The position numbers were made by a program, and so were the translations under genes. From NCBI GenBank assembly GCA_965219305.1, contig OZ244725.1:2542001-2606000 (forward strand): a stretch of 64,000 bases of DNA. The letters are read 5' to 3'. The first letter of the stretch is position 1, and every line of letters starts with the position of its first letter. The stretch is from DATHTS01 sp965219305 (GTDB lineage: Bacteria > Acidobacteriota > Blastocatellia > Pyrinomonadales > Pyrinomonadaceae). The notes under the pieces were generated by a model that saw only the letters and a list, made by a program, of their open reading frames with translations, made no database searches and was not told the origin of the DNA. Shown here in pieces: positions 50,566-59,827 of this stretch.

Positions 50566-50723
50566 TTTCGATTCGCTGTTATTTGTGTAGAACAATTTCT
50601 TATCTATCAACTATCAACTGTTATCTTTCAACTATTTTGTTGTCATTTGTCGAAAAGAACATAAGATATAATTGAAAGTTAATAGATGATAGATTTCTGT
50701 TTTTATATTCGTTTTTACAGCGA

Positions 50724-52880
50724 TTATTCGCCGCTTAATACTTCACTTAAATTAAATTTCTGCGCTTCGCCGGTTCTTGCGGCTTCGAGCATCAATAAAC
50801 AGCCGAGCGTCGCCCGCGCACCGTCAACTACTGTGGTTTCAGTTTCCGTTCCGTCTTTCAGACTTTTGACGAATGATTCCATTTGAACTTCAAAACCTTT
50901 AGCGGCGAAAAACTTGCTTTTGCCGTCGCGTTTTTGTTTTTTGACGACGATGCGTTTGAAATCTTCGCTCGACACGGCAACTCCGGGCGCGAAAACTTCG
51001 ACTAATTCGCCGCCGGAAGATTCGCTGCCGACGACCGTGTAGATGAAATTTCCAATTGAGCCGTCTTCAAATTTCAATGTCGCGGCGATATTGTTTTCAT
51101 CGAAACCGTAAGCCGAAACTTCCGTCGGTTCGCTCTCGGTCAGCCAATACATCAAATCAACGAAATGACAGCCTTCGCCCAAAACCACGCCGCCGTGCGC
51201 CGCTTCCGCCGCCCAGCCTTTTTCGATGCCCGGCGAATTCATTCTGGTTGAAAGCGTCATCGGCGAAGTTCGTCCTTTCAGATTCTGTTTCATTTCCAAA
51301 TAATACGGCGCGAAACGTCTGTTAAAACCGACGCTCAGACGTTTTCCGCTTTTCTGCACCGCGTCGTAGATTTTCCGGCATTCTTCCAAAGTTACCGCCA
51401 TCGGTTTTTCGATCAAAACGTGCTTTCCGGCTTCGAGCGCGTCAATCGCCTGCTGCGCGTGATATTTATGGCGCGTGGCGATAATTACTGCGTCAATTTC
51501 CGCATCTTTTAAGATTTGCTCAAAATCCGAAGTCGCATACTGCGCGCCGAAACGCATCGCGTAAGATTTTCCGCGCGCGCCGCTGTTTGAATGGACAGCG
51601 TGCAAACTCGCGCCCTTAACTTTTTGAAGCGCGGGAAGATGCGACCATTTCGCCAAATTCCCTGCTCCGACGAGCGCGAATTTCAATTCGTCTTTTTCAA
51701 TCGGCGCGGAAGAACCGACGACGATTTTTCGCATCGGCTGAAAATCTTCGACCGCATTTTTCTTATCATTGATCGGATATTTCAAAACGACTGCCAAACT
51801 CGAACTGCCGTTTTCGCCCATAATCTGCTGATAAGCCTGAGGCGCGTCGTCGAGCGCAAATTCGTGCGAAATCAAAGGTTTAACATTTACATTTCCGTTC
51901 GCCATCAAGCGCAGAACTTCTTCCATATTTCGATTTTCCGTCCAGCGAACAAACGCAATCGGATAATCAATTCCGCCTTTTTCATAAGTCGGATCGTAAC
52001 TTCCCGGACCGTAAGCGCGGGAAACCATAAATTTCAATTCCTTGATATACATCTCGGCACGCGGAATCTCGATCGGACACGCGCCGACCATAATCACGCG
52101 ACCGCGATCTTTGCTCATCGAAATGCCTTGCTGCAAGGGCATCGGCGACGTGGAAGCCGCCGCGACGATTACGCAGTCCGCGCCGCGTCCTTCGGTCAAA
52201 GACTGAACTTCCTGCACGGTTTTGTCGCTCGCTTTAATCCCGAAATCCGCGCCCGTTTCCTGTGCCATTTTCACGCGCCGTTCGTCGAGATCAATCGCAA
52301 TACAAATTCCGCCCTGACAGCGAACTAATTGCGCGACGAGTTGCCCGACAATTCCCAAACCGATGACGGCGACCGTTTCGCCCAGATTTATTTCCGCCAG
52401 TCGAACCGCATTCATCGCAATTGCGCCGAGCGTCGTAAAACACGCTTCCTGAAAACTTACCGCGTCCGGCACGCGCGCGATCAAATTTCTTCCGACATTT
52501 ATTGTTTCGCCGTGTCCTGTTCCTTCGCCGCCGTAAGCGACGCGCTGACCGATTTGCAAATCCGTGATCTGCGAACCTTTTTCAACCACGATTCCCGCGC
52601 CGGAATAACCTAAAACAGCGTAATCGCTGAATTTCGCGCGGACTTCTTTTAATGTCGCCACCGGATCGGTTTTTTTCATAATGTTCCAAACCGTCTGAAT
52701 ATGCGACGGATTATCGGCGACTTCTTTGACGATGCTGTCCGTGTGAATGTCTGCGGTTTCCGTTCCCGTGCTGATCAACGAATAAAACGGACGCACCAAA
52801 ACGCCGCCGGACGAAACCGTCGGATCGGCGACTTCGTCCACGATTATTTCTTTTAAACCTCTGCGTATAACTTGTTTCAT
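50724..52880 (-). CDS. Bi-domain oxidoreductase: MDR-type dehydrogenase fused to Gfo/Idh/MocA dehydrogenase
   Basis: A 718-residue fusion. Residues 1-370 are a medium-chain dehydrogenase/reductase (GYSGAGIVVEKG, Rossmann loop AVIGLGIVG at 171-179, FALDDAPQAYQQI). Residues 395-715 are a Gfo/Idh/MocA oxidoreductase (FALVGAGNLAKWSHLPAL at 401 onward, EKPMAVTLEE with Lys492, SVGFNRRFAPYY). The fused architecture occurs in polysaccharide and sugar-nucleotide gene clusters. Both domains should oxidise or epimerise sugar derivatives with NAD(P), possibly in sequence; the substrate is unknown. It is divergent from the beta-helix gene. Confidence 0.9.
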   Translation of the reverse strand: MKQVIRRGLKEIIVDEVADPTVSSGGVLVRPFYSLISTGTETADIHTDSIVKEVADNPSHIQTVWNIMKKTDPVATLKEVRAKFSDYAVLGYSGAGIVVEKGSQITDLQIGQRVAYGGEGTGHGETINVGRNLIARVPDAVSFQEACFTTLGAIAMNAVRLAEINLGETVAVIGLGIVGQLVAQLVRCQGGICIAIDLDERRVKMAQETGADFGIKASDKTVQEVQSLTEGRGADCVIVAAASTSPMPLQQGISMSKDRGRVIMVGACPIEIPRAEMYIKELKFMVSRAYGPGSYDPTYEKGGIDYPIAFVRWTENRNMEEVLRLMANGNVNVKPLISHEFALDDAPQAYQQIMGENGSSSLAVVLKYPINDKKNAVEDFQPMRKIVVGSSAPIEKDELKFALVGAGNLAKWSHLPALQKVKGASLHAVHSNSGARGKSYAMRFGAQYATSDFEQILKDAEIDAVIIATRHKYHAQQAIDALEAGKHVLIEKPMAVTLEECRKIYDAVQKSGKRLSVGFNRRFAPYYLEMKQNLKGRTSPMTLSTRMNSPGIEKGWAAEAAHGGVVLGEGCHFVDLMYWLTESEPTEVSAYGFDENNIAATLKFEDGSIGNFIYTVVGSESSGGELVEVFAPGVAVSSEDFKRIVVKKQKRDGKSKFFAAKGFEVQMESFVKSLKDGTETETTVVDGARATLGCLLMLEAARTGEAQKFNLSEVLSGE

Positions 52881-52943
52881 TATTATTGTTGGATTATTTC
52901 TTATTGTTATTAAGGAATTGAAGGAGAATGTCGAAAACTGAAA

Positions 52944-52967
52944 TTTCGTATGTAGTAAATTACGAAA
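52944..52967. promoter_or_regulatory. Inverted repeat in the 52881-53111 divergent promoter region
   Basis: TTTCGTA and TACGAAA separated by 10 bases, 64 bases before the oxidoreductase start. It could be an operator for the divergent pair. Single copy. Confidence 0.35.
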
Positions 52968-53111
52968 CTATTTATATAATTTCACGAACGACTGAAAATT
53001 GTCAATTTATTTTGATTTTTTCGTTTTGGATTTTCTCCCGTTTTAATACTTTATTTCTTGCAACAACTGTTTAGAGTTATAATTTTATAAATAAAGAGAG
53101 GTTTTTCTATT

Positions 53112-54689
53112 ATGTCTGCAAATCAAATTAGTATTCGCCGAAAGGAGATCAAGAAAAAAAGTTACGGAAAGATGAGTTTGCTCGTCGGTTTGGCAATTGT
53201 CACAGTTCTCGGCATTGTTTTAATTTCGATATTTCTCGCGTTCGGCGACCGTTTTAGTTTTGCAGCGGCAAATCTCGAAATCACGGCAAGCGGTAAAAAC
53301 AAGATCATTCGCGTTCCGAAAGGAGCAAATCTGCAAACGGCGATTAATCAAGCCGATGGCGGCGACATCATTGAACTTGAAGCCGGCGCGGTTTATGAAA
53401 ATGTAACTTTGCCGAAAAAAAATATCACGGACTTTATTACCATTCGCTCTTCAAAAATAAATCAGTTGCCGGAAAACAAACGCGTCTCTCCGGCGCAGGC
53501 GAATTTGATGGCGAAAATCGTAACAAAAAAAGACAGCGTTCCGGCTGTCGAAACAGAACCCGCAGCTCATCACTATCGCTTTGCCGGCATTGAATTTACC
53601 TCACAAACAGACGGTTTTATATACAATCTGGTATTTCTCGGCGAACCGGAAAAACTTGCCGATGTTACGCATCATTTTGAATTCGACCGTTGTTTCGTTC
53701 ATTCGGGAGATAAAGGAATGACGCGGCGCGGAATAACGATAAATAGTGCCGACACCGACATTACAAACAGTTATTTTCAAGGTTTTGCTTATCCGCAACA
53801 GGAAACACAAGGAATTTGCGGTTGGACGGGAACAAAAAACGTCAAAATTATAAATAATTATGTCGAAGGCGGCGCAGAAAATGTGATGATCGGTGGTGCT
53901 GATCCTCGTTCTGCCGATTTAGTTCCGTCGGACATAGAAATTCGCGGGAATCATTTTTTCAAACCCGTCGAATGGAAAACTAAAGAATTTACTACGAAAT
54001 GTCTTTTTGAGATAAAAAACGCAAAAAAACTACAATTTATTGGAAATTATCTGGAAAACAACTGGATCGGATCGGCTTTTCGAATAACGATTCGTAATGA
54101 CAATGGAACTTCGCCGTTTAACACAATCGAAGATGTTTTAGTGAAAGACAACGTAATAAACGGCGCGGGTGACGGTATTAATATTCTCGGAAAAGACGAC
54201 GGACACGAAAGTTTAACGATGCGCGGATTAACTATTGTCAATAATGTCTTTTTGAATATTGGCGGAGAAGGTTTTGAGGGCGGCGGCTTTTTTATACAAA
54301 TTGCCGACGGCAGAGACATTTTGATCGCTAACAATACGGTTTTTAACAACGGAAACATCGCTCAGTTTCACCGAGGTCTGCCGCAAAATTTTCAGTTTCG
54401 GGATAATATCGTCGGACACAGCGATTACGGAATTCACGGTTTGGAAAATATCAAATCTCAAACGGCTCAAAATTTTTTTCAAAATAATTTATTCGTAAAT
54501 AATAAAAAATTGGAGTCGGGGTTCGTCTTTCCCCCAAACAACTATTTGATTCAAAGTTATCAAGAAATCGGCTTTGTCAATTTGGCTAAAAATGATTTTG
54601 CGCTTCTTCCGACCAGCCGTTTTAAAAGTAAAGGCAAGGATAAAACCGACATTGGGGCGAATCTGAATCTAAAAGACATTATGAAGTAA
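53112..54689 (+). CDS. Membrane-anchored right-handed parallel beta-helix protein
   Basis: A 525-residue protein with a cytoplasmic basic start and one transmembrane segment at about 20-45 (LLVGLAIVTVLGIVLISIFLA), then a periplasmic or surface domain. From GANLQTAINQADGGDIIELEAG onward the spacing of N-N-x-F and IxIxxN repeats (NVKIINNYVEGG, DIEIRGNHFF, DVLVKDNVINGAG, ILIANNTVFNNG) is that of pectate-lyase-like beta-helices. Polysaccharide lyase, epimerase or binding function are all possible, and no catalytic set was recognised. It sits in an exopolysaccharide-type cluster. Confidence 0.85.
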   Translation: MSANQISIRRKEIKKKSYGKMSLLVGLAIVTVLGIVLISIFLAFGDRFSFAAANLEITASGKNKIIRVPKGANLQTAINQADGGDIIELEAGAVYENVTLPKKNITDFITIRSSKINQLPENKRVSPAQANLMAKIVTKKDSVPAVETEPAAHHYRFAGIEFTSQTDGFIYNLVFLGEPEKLADVTHHFEFDRCFVHSGDKGMTRRGITINSADTDITNSYFQGFAYPQQETQGICGWTGTKNVKIINNYVEGGAENVMIGGADPRSADLVPSDIEIRGNHFFKPVEWKTKEFTTKCLFEIKNAKKLQFIGNYLENNWIGSAFRITIRNDNGTSPFNTIEDVLVKDNVINGAGDGINILGKDDGHESLTMRGLTIVNNVFLNIGGEGFEGGGFFIQIADGRDILIANNTVFNNGNIAQFHRGLPQNFQFRDNIVGHSDYGIHGLENIKSQTAQNFFQNNLFVNNKKLESGFVFPPNNYLIQSYQEIGFVNLAKNDFALLPTSRFKSKGKDKTDIGANLNLKDIMK

Positions 54690-54783
54690 GTTTTTTGCTA
54701 TATCAGATGATAATTCGTAAGCATTTTTATCATAAGCGATTTCCCTGTTTGCTAAAGTTCGTGACAATTCAAGTATTTGCAAA

Positions 54784-55557
54784 TTATTGAAAGTCTTCGT
54801 TTATTATTATGGCACTCTCGCCTCTGGAAGTGAAAGAATAATCGCCAAAACACTCGTTCACGGCTGAAAAAAATGTTTTTGAACAACCCTTTTTCATCCA
54901 GTCGTGCAATTCTATGACTATGGCTTTGGTTTTCGGCAGCCACGAGTGATAATTGCTGCTGAATAATTCCTTCTCGGCGGTTTCAATATCCAATTTCAAA
55001 AGATCAATCTTGTCAATCTCTGCAATTTTCATTATCTCCTCAATTGTAAAAGTTTCTACAAAGTCACCATCCAAATCTCCGTCTTTTATTTCTTCCGTAA
55101 TCATTCCCCATTTGCCCGAACCGAATTTGTCCGAAATTGAAAGACGAGTTTTAAAACTCCAGAGTGCGCCTTCAAGCAAGATCGTATTTTCAATGTTCGC
55201 AAGATTCTTTTTCAGTATTTCAAAATTTTCTCTATCCGGCTCAACGGAAACGATTTTAGCTTCGGGAAATTTATTTCTCAGATAAATTGCCGCCAAGCCG
55301 ATATTTGCTCCGCCGTCAATTATATTGCGGGGAATAAACGGTAACTTTATATCGTATTCCGCATCTACGAATATTTGATGAAACGTAGGAATATCGGAGG
55401 TGTCCGGTCTTAAAGAAACCGAGTCGGACATTTTGCCAACTCTCAATTTCCCAACTCTTTTTCCTTTGAGATTTGAGAACAATTGACAACCGTTAATGAA
55501 ACCATAATTATTGCAAAGTTTCATCCAATTTTTTAATTCGTTATTAATCATTTTCAC
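54784..55557 (-). CDS. FkbM family methyltransferase
   Basis: A 257-residue SAM-dependent methyltransferase. The binding loop IIDGGANIGLAAIYL, EPDRENFEILKKNL and IDLLKLDIETAEKELF are the FkbM pattern. FkbM enzymes O-methylate sugars or natural products, so here a glycan unit is probable. I use the GTG at 55557, which has AGGAAAG nine bases upstream; an ATG two codons later is also possible. Confidence 0.88.
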   Translation of the reverse strand: MKMINNELKNWMKLCNNYGFINGCQLFSNLKGKRVGKLRVGKMSDSVSLRPDTSDIPTFHQIFVDAEYDIKLPFIPRNIIDGGANIGLAAIYLRNKFPEAKIVSVEPDRENFEILKKNLANIENTILLEGALWSFKTRLSISDKFGSGKWGMITEEIKDGDLDGDFVETFTIEEIMKIAEIDKIDLLKLDIETAEKELFSSNYHSWLPKTKAIVIELHDWMKKGCSKTFFSAVNECFGDYSFTSRGESAIIINEDFQ

Positions 55558-55721
55558 ATTAAACTTTCCTGAATGAATTTTAGCTAAAAGTGATTGGTAA
55601 AGTATATAAATATTTCAAAAATTCTACGAAGAAACTTTGAAATTAAGCGGAGATATTCTTAACTTCGTCAAATTATATTTGATTTGTTTTCCAAACTATT
55701 TTTCTATAAAACTTAAAAGTC

Positions 55722-55763
55722 ACTTACAAAACTATGAGTATTACTTACAAAACTATGAGTATT
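55722..55763. repeat. Tandem duplication of a 21-bp unit
   Basis: Two exact, adjacent copies of a 21-base unit beginning ACTTACAAAACTATGAG, 24 bases beyond the end of the GT39-like gene. It looks like a slippage or recent duplication event. Confidence 0.8.
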
Positions 55764-55787
55764 ATTAGTCTTGGAATTAGTTTTCTC

Positions 55788-57287
55788 TTATTTCAAACGA
55801 TAAACTTTGTAAGAGTTGTTTTCATAAGCAAGTTCATATTCATCGTCTAACATCCGCGTGTAATAATCGTAAAATTCCGGCGATTTTTCTTTAGTATCTG
55901 CCACAGAAGAACTTATTGCATCATCAACTACGATAAATTTTGCTTTTTTGCCTGTTTTGTGACCAAATCTCGGGTCGCCGCTCAACCTTTTAGAGAAATT
56001 CAATCCGATAACCAATTCCGCACCGCCATATATTATGTCATTTTCAGAAGTATTTTCTTTCAGATAATTTACCGTCGGCTGGTAAAAATTCGCATAAGTA
56101 TTTTGTTTAATACGCAACGCCATTCCGCCGACTTGTAAACCTGTAAAAATCAAAATTCCGACACACAGTAATGAAACCGGAACTGATTTTTTATTCCAAA
56201 CCCAACTAATCCAGATCGCCAGCAAAGCGCAGTAAAGGGGAACGATGTGAATTAAATAAGGAGTTTCTTTTTGCCCGTCAATAATTCCCAGAATTAAAAA
56301 ATAAATTACGCCGAGAACTAACAACGGCAGGTACTTTTTTCTCAAACTTTTTGTAAATAAAACGCCGAAAATGCCGATGACGTAACCGACAAGCACCAAA
56401 CTTTTCAGATAGATCGGTCCCGAATGACCGCCCGAAGTATTTCCGAGTCCGTGAGCTTGCGGGTATCTTTCGGTAAATTCCCTGATGATGCCGTCAAACG
56501 GCGAACTGAAACCACCCAATCTGCCGCCCATTATGGCGTTGTCAATGAATTGGTCGCGGAATGCAATCGGGTCTTGAAGCACCCAAATTCCGAATAGTGT
56601 TCCGCCGACGATATAAGGTGAGATTCCGATTGCGAGATGTTTCCAGCCGAGTCGCCGGAAATCGAAATAAAATGTCAGGAAAATCAGTCCGGCAAACGCC
56701 ATAATTCCGTTGTGATGCGTCAGACCGGAAGCGCAAACCAAAAGCTGACTGAGAAAAACGGCACGCGAGAGATTACTTTCGCGCAGTAAAAGATACGCGG
56801 CAATGCCCGCAAATCCCGACGACGCGCTCATCAAATCCATTCGCCCCGAAGATGCCGTGTCGAGAACCGTGTAATTGCAGGCGATCAAAAACATACCTAA
56901 AACGGCGGTAAATTTATTCTCCGAAAGTTTCAACACGATAAAATATCCCGCCGCCAACAAGATCAATCCCCAAAACACGGAAACCAGCCGCATAGCAAAT
57001 AAGCTAAAACCAAGCACTTTAAATGAAGTGGCGACATTCAATAAAAAGAGCGGCATTACCCAATAAGTTCGCTGGTCAATTCGCGTCAGATTAGAAACTT
57101 CCATATCGAAAATCGTCGTTCCGAAGTGTCCGTGGTAAGCGAGATTAAAAGCCGGACTGGCAAACATTCCTTCATCAACCTGCGGTCGGTGTGTCAGCGA
57201 ACTGCCGATTGTCAGAGCCAAAAATAATACAATAATAAAAGCATCGGAACTAAAGAAAAAGTGAGGTTTTAAAATTCGAAGTATCAT
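55788..57287 (-). CDS. GT39/PMT-like membrane glycosyltransferase
   Basis: A 499-residue polytopic protein with about ten hydrophobic segments. The first periplasmic loop has RPQVDEGMFASPAFNLAYHG, where Asp-Glu is the catalytic-type motif of dolichyl/undecaprenyl-phosphate-mannose transferases and ArnT relatives. It would move a lipid-linked sugar onto an acceptor outside the inner membrane. The C-terminal about 90 residues form a soluble domain (NYLKENTSENDIIYGGAEL). It belongs to the same cluster as the FkbM gene, 231 bases upstream in transcription order. Confidence 0.82.
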   Translation of the reverse strand: MILRILKPHFFFSSDAFIIVLFLALTIGSSLTHRPQVDEGMFASPAFNLAYHGHFGTTIFDMEVSNLTRIDQRTYWVMPLFLLNVATSFKVLGFSLFAMRLVSVFWGLILLAAGYFIVLKLSENKFTAVLGMFLIACNYTVLDTASSGRMDLMSASSGFAGIAAYLLLRESNLSRAVFLSQLLVCASGLTHHNGIMAFAGLIFLTFYFDFRRLGWKHLAIGISPYIVGGTLFGIWVLQDPIAFRDQFIDNAIMGGRLGGFSSPFDGIIREFTERYPQAHGLGNTSGGHSGPIYLKSLVLVGYVIGIFGVLFTKSLRKKYLPLLVLGVIYFLILGIIDGQKETPYLIHIVPLYCALLAIWISWVWNKKSVPVSLLCVGILIFTGLQVGGMALRIKQNTYANFYQPTVNYLKENTSENDIIYGGAELVIGLNFSKRLSGDPRFGHKTGKKAKFIVVDDAISSSVADTKEKSPEFYDYYTRMLDDEYELAYENNSYKVYRLK

Positions 57288-57348
57288 AAAATTCTGTAAT
57301 AGTAAAAATACGTGAAATATGCGAAATAGAGTTTAATCTTTTCAAATA

Positions 57349-58427
57349 AGTAGTTTGCCAAAAATGTATTAAACTATCTGCACTATGGGCAGAATTATCA
57401 AAGTTGAATTAGATGACGATCTCCGAAAAGAACTGGAAAAAGGCTATCGAAATGGTCAAAGTCATGCTTTTCGCACTCGATGTCAGATGGTCTTGTTAAA
57501 AAGCGAAGGACGCAAATCAAAAGACATTGCCTCATTTTTAGGGTTTTGTCAGCAAGCTGTCAATAATTGGCTCAAGCGATATAAAGCCGAAGGTATCGAG
57601 GGTTTAAAAGTCAGGGCAGGACGCGGACGACCCGCGATCTTGTCTCGAACCGAAGACTTGGAAGCTGTCAAAAAAGCCGTCCGGAAACATCGGCAGCGAA
57701 TTTCGATTGCCAAAGTCGAATTGGAAACTACTCTCGGAAAAGAGTTTTCTAATCGAACTTTAAATCGGTATCTAAAAAATTTAACTGCCGATATAAGCGA
57801 ATTCCGAGACGTTTGAAAAATAAAGAAAATGAAGTAGTTTATGAACATAAAGTTGACATTTTAAGAGAGTTGGAAAATTTGTCCGAGCAAGAAATAATAG
57901 ATTTGTATTACTCGGATGAAAGCAAAGTCAGCTTAACTCCGTGTGTTCCATATGGTTGGCAATTTCCCGATGAAGAAGTTTTTATGCCGACGCAAAAAGG
58001 TGCGGGCTTAAATTGTTTTGCTCTCTTAAAAAGAAATAACGAGTGTTTGATTGAAACCACGACCGAGAATATCAACAGTCAATTCGTTTTTGAAAGGTTG
58101 GAAGAATTATCAACCAAATTGAAAAAGCTGACGGTCGTAGTTTTAGATAATGCTCGAATTCATACTTCAAACCTTATCAAAGAACGCCTCGCAGTGTGGC
58201 AAGCAAGAGGATTGTATCTCTTTTATTTGCCGAGATATTCGCCGCATTTGAATATTGTTGAAATATTGTGGCGAAAGTTAAAATATGAATGGTTAAGTCC
58301 GGGTGATTATCAAGCTAAAGAAAATTTGTTCTACCAAATCAGATTAGCTTTGAAAGCAGTCGGACAGAGTTTATTAATTAAGTTTTCAAAATTTAGACTT
58401 ACTTTAACTTAAATATGTCCGACTACT
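57349..58427 (+). mobile_element. IS630-family insertion sequence, apparently intact
   Basis: A 1079-base element flanked by TA on both sides (57347-57348 and 58428-58429), the target duplication of IS630/Tc1 elements. The ends share AGTAGT and some further positions (AGTAGTTTGCC left, AGTAGTCGGAC right in complement), so the inverted repeats are imperfect. It contains one transposase read by frameshift. It lies between the GT39-like and glycosyltransferase-like genes and breaks no recognisable gene. Confidence 0.85.
57385..58412 (+). CDS. IS630-family transposase, made by -1 frameshift
   Basis: Frame 1 (57385-57816, 143 residues) has the helix-turn-helix half (RKSKDIASFLGFCQQAVNNW, LKRYKAEGIEGLKVRAGRGR). 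Frame 2, from before 57813 to 58412, holds the DDE catalytic half: the Asp of YYSDESKV, VVLDNARIHTS and PRYSPHLNIVEILWRKLK. The conserved linker reading YKRIPRRLKNKE lies in the -1 frame upstream of the frame-1 stop. The slippery heptamer A_AAA_AAT at 57774-57780 would join the frames into about 342 residues, the normal IS630 length. All catalytic residues are present, so the split is probably programmed rather than damage. Confidence 0.88.
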
Positions 58428-58495
58428 TATAATATAGTAAGGTTTTTGTCGGAATATAAAAAAAATAATGGAATAACTAATTCTTTTTTATTAAA

Positions 58496-59599
58496 ATGCT
58501 TCAACATTACAATAAAATTATGAATCTTAAATGTGAACTTCTTGTTGATTCAGATGTCGAACATCTCCAACAAATCTATGCCGGTTTCAGCATTCTTCAC
58601 AGGAAAGGGTTTTTAGAATTGAAGCAAACTATTTCGGATGAGTTTTTGTCGAAAAATTCTGAATCGAATAATTGGGTTGATTACAACTTTTTTAACACAA
58701 AAGTTATTCTCAATGACAAAATCAAAGTGTGTTACGATACGCACGATTGGAATTGGATTGATGAAGAGATTTTGAGCGAAGTTGATTTTTATTTCAAACG
58801 CAGTTTTGACGAAGATTATCTTTCAAATATCGCAGAAAGGGCAAAAGTATTTCCTTTAGGATTAAATTACGCCGTTTCTGATTCGCAGAGAGATTATTTC
58901 AAAGTCAAAAGAAATAGTTTTTACACCGGAAAAGATCGCGTAAAAGCTGTAATCAAAGGATTAAATTTCGATTTCATTAAGAATCTGCATACCGAACAAC
59001 TCGATAATCTCGAAGCCTTGCCGGATTTGTTAGCCGAACCGAAGATAATATTTATGGCGCGGGCGTGGGATACATCATTAATTGAAGCGACGGACAAAAA
59101 GAAAGAAGTAGAAAATAGTAACGAAATGCGGGCGGAATGTGTCCGCATCTTGCGAAAGGAATTCGGTGATTTTTTTTACGGCGGATTAGAACATAATGAT
59201 TACGCTAAAACTCACTTTGAAGATTGTCTTTTGCCCGACGCTTCGCGCTCGAATAAACGAACTTATCTGCAAACTTTGAAGCAATTTCCGATTTGCGTTA
59301 CGACCGTTGGCTTAAATGATTCAAACGGCTGGAAACTCGGCGAATACGTCGCACTTTCAAAAGCGATCATTACCGAACCTTTGAAATTCGATGTGCCGGG
59401 AAATTTCAAAACTGAAAAGAATTATCTGGAATTTGTAAATTCCGGTGAATTGATAAACGCCGCCGCCAGACTTTTTGAAAATGCATCTTTACGGCGAGAA
59501 ATGATGATGAGTAATTATCGCTATTATAATTCTTATCTCAGACCCGAAAATCTCGTTTTGAATACTTTGAATACGGTAGTTGAAAACAGTGAATTTTAA
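58496..59599 (+). CDS. Glycosyltransferase-like protein
   Basis: A 367-residue protein with no signal peptide. The C-terminal third (TLKQFPICVTTVGLNDSNGWKLGEYVALSKAIITEPL) looks like the donor-binding half of a GT-B glycosyltransferase, with Glu in GEYVALSKAII. The N-terminal part is not recognised. Start is uncertain; an in-frame ATG occurs 8 codons later, and neither has a strong ribosome site. Position at the end of an exopolysaccharide-type cluster supports a glycan role. Confidence 0.6.
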   Translation: MLQHYNKIMNLKCELLVDSDVEHLQQIYAGFSILHRKGFLELKQTISDEFLSKNSESNNWVDYNFFNTKVILNDKIKVCYDTHDWNWIDEEILSEVDFYFKRSFDEDYLSNIAERAKVFPLGLNYAVSDSQRDYFKVKRNSFYTGKDRVKAVIKGLNFDFIKNLHTEQLDNLEALPDLLAEPKIIFMARAWDTSLIEATDKKKEVENSNEMRAECVRILRKEFGDFFYGGLEHNDYAKTHFEDCLLPDASRSNKRTYLQTLKQFPICVTTVGLNDSNGWKLGEYVALSKAIITEPLKFDVPGNFKTEKNYLEFVNSGELINAAARLFENASLRREMMMSNYRYYNSYLRPENLVLNTLNTVVENSEF

Positions 59600-59626
59600 C
59601 TTCAAAGTAAAGTTCCTTTATTTGTC

Positions 59627-59659
59627 TGATGTTTTTCCATATAACGATATGGAACATCA
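59627..59659. promoter_or_regulatory. Palindrome upstream of the sigma-54 promoter
   Basis: TGATGTT..CCATAT and ATATGG..AACATCA form a near-perfect inverted repeat about 90-125 bases before the sigma-54 promoter, the distance expected for an enhancer-binding activator site. Confidence 0.5.
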
Positions 59660-59748
59660 ATAAACGACATCGTTAATTTTTACTGACAAAAATTTACAAA
59701 ATTTATCGAAACTCCTACAAACTTCGGGAATTTTTCGGTTATATGCTC

Positions 59749-59765
59749 TTGGCACGATCATTGCT
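59749..59765 (+). promoter_or_regulatory. Sigma-54 promoter
   Basis: TTGGCACGATCATTGCT matches the -24/-12 consensus YTGGCACGRNNNTTGCW at every position, with GG at 59751-59752 and GC at 59763-59764 (10 bases between). It lies 63 bases before the Asn/Arg-rich exported protein gene. Confidence 0.85.
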
Positions 59766-59827
59766 GTTATGAACAAATGAGTTAACGCACTTCGCGTTTT
59801 CAATTACAAATTAAAGGAGAAACTATA

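Noticed and set aside
57385..58412. Calling the IS630 transposase a pseudogene
   Set aside because: Both halves are intact, and a slippery heptamer sits at the right place for the -1 shift, so programmed frameshifting explains the split better.
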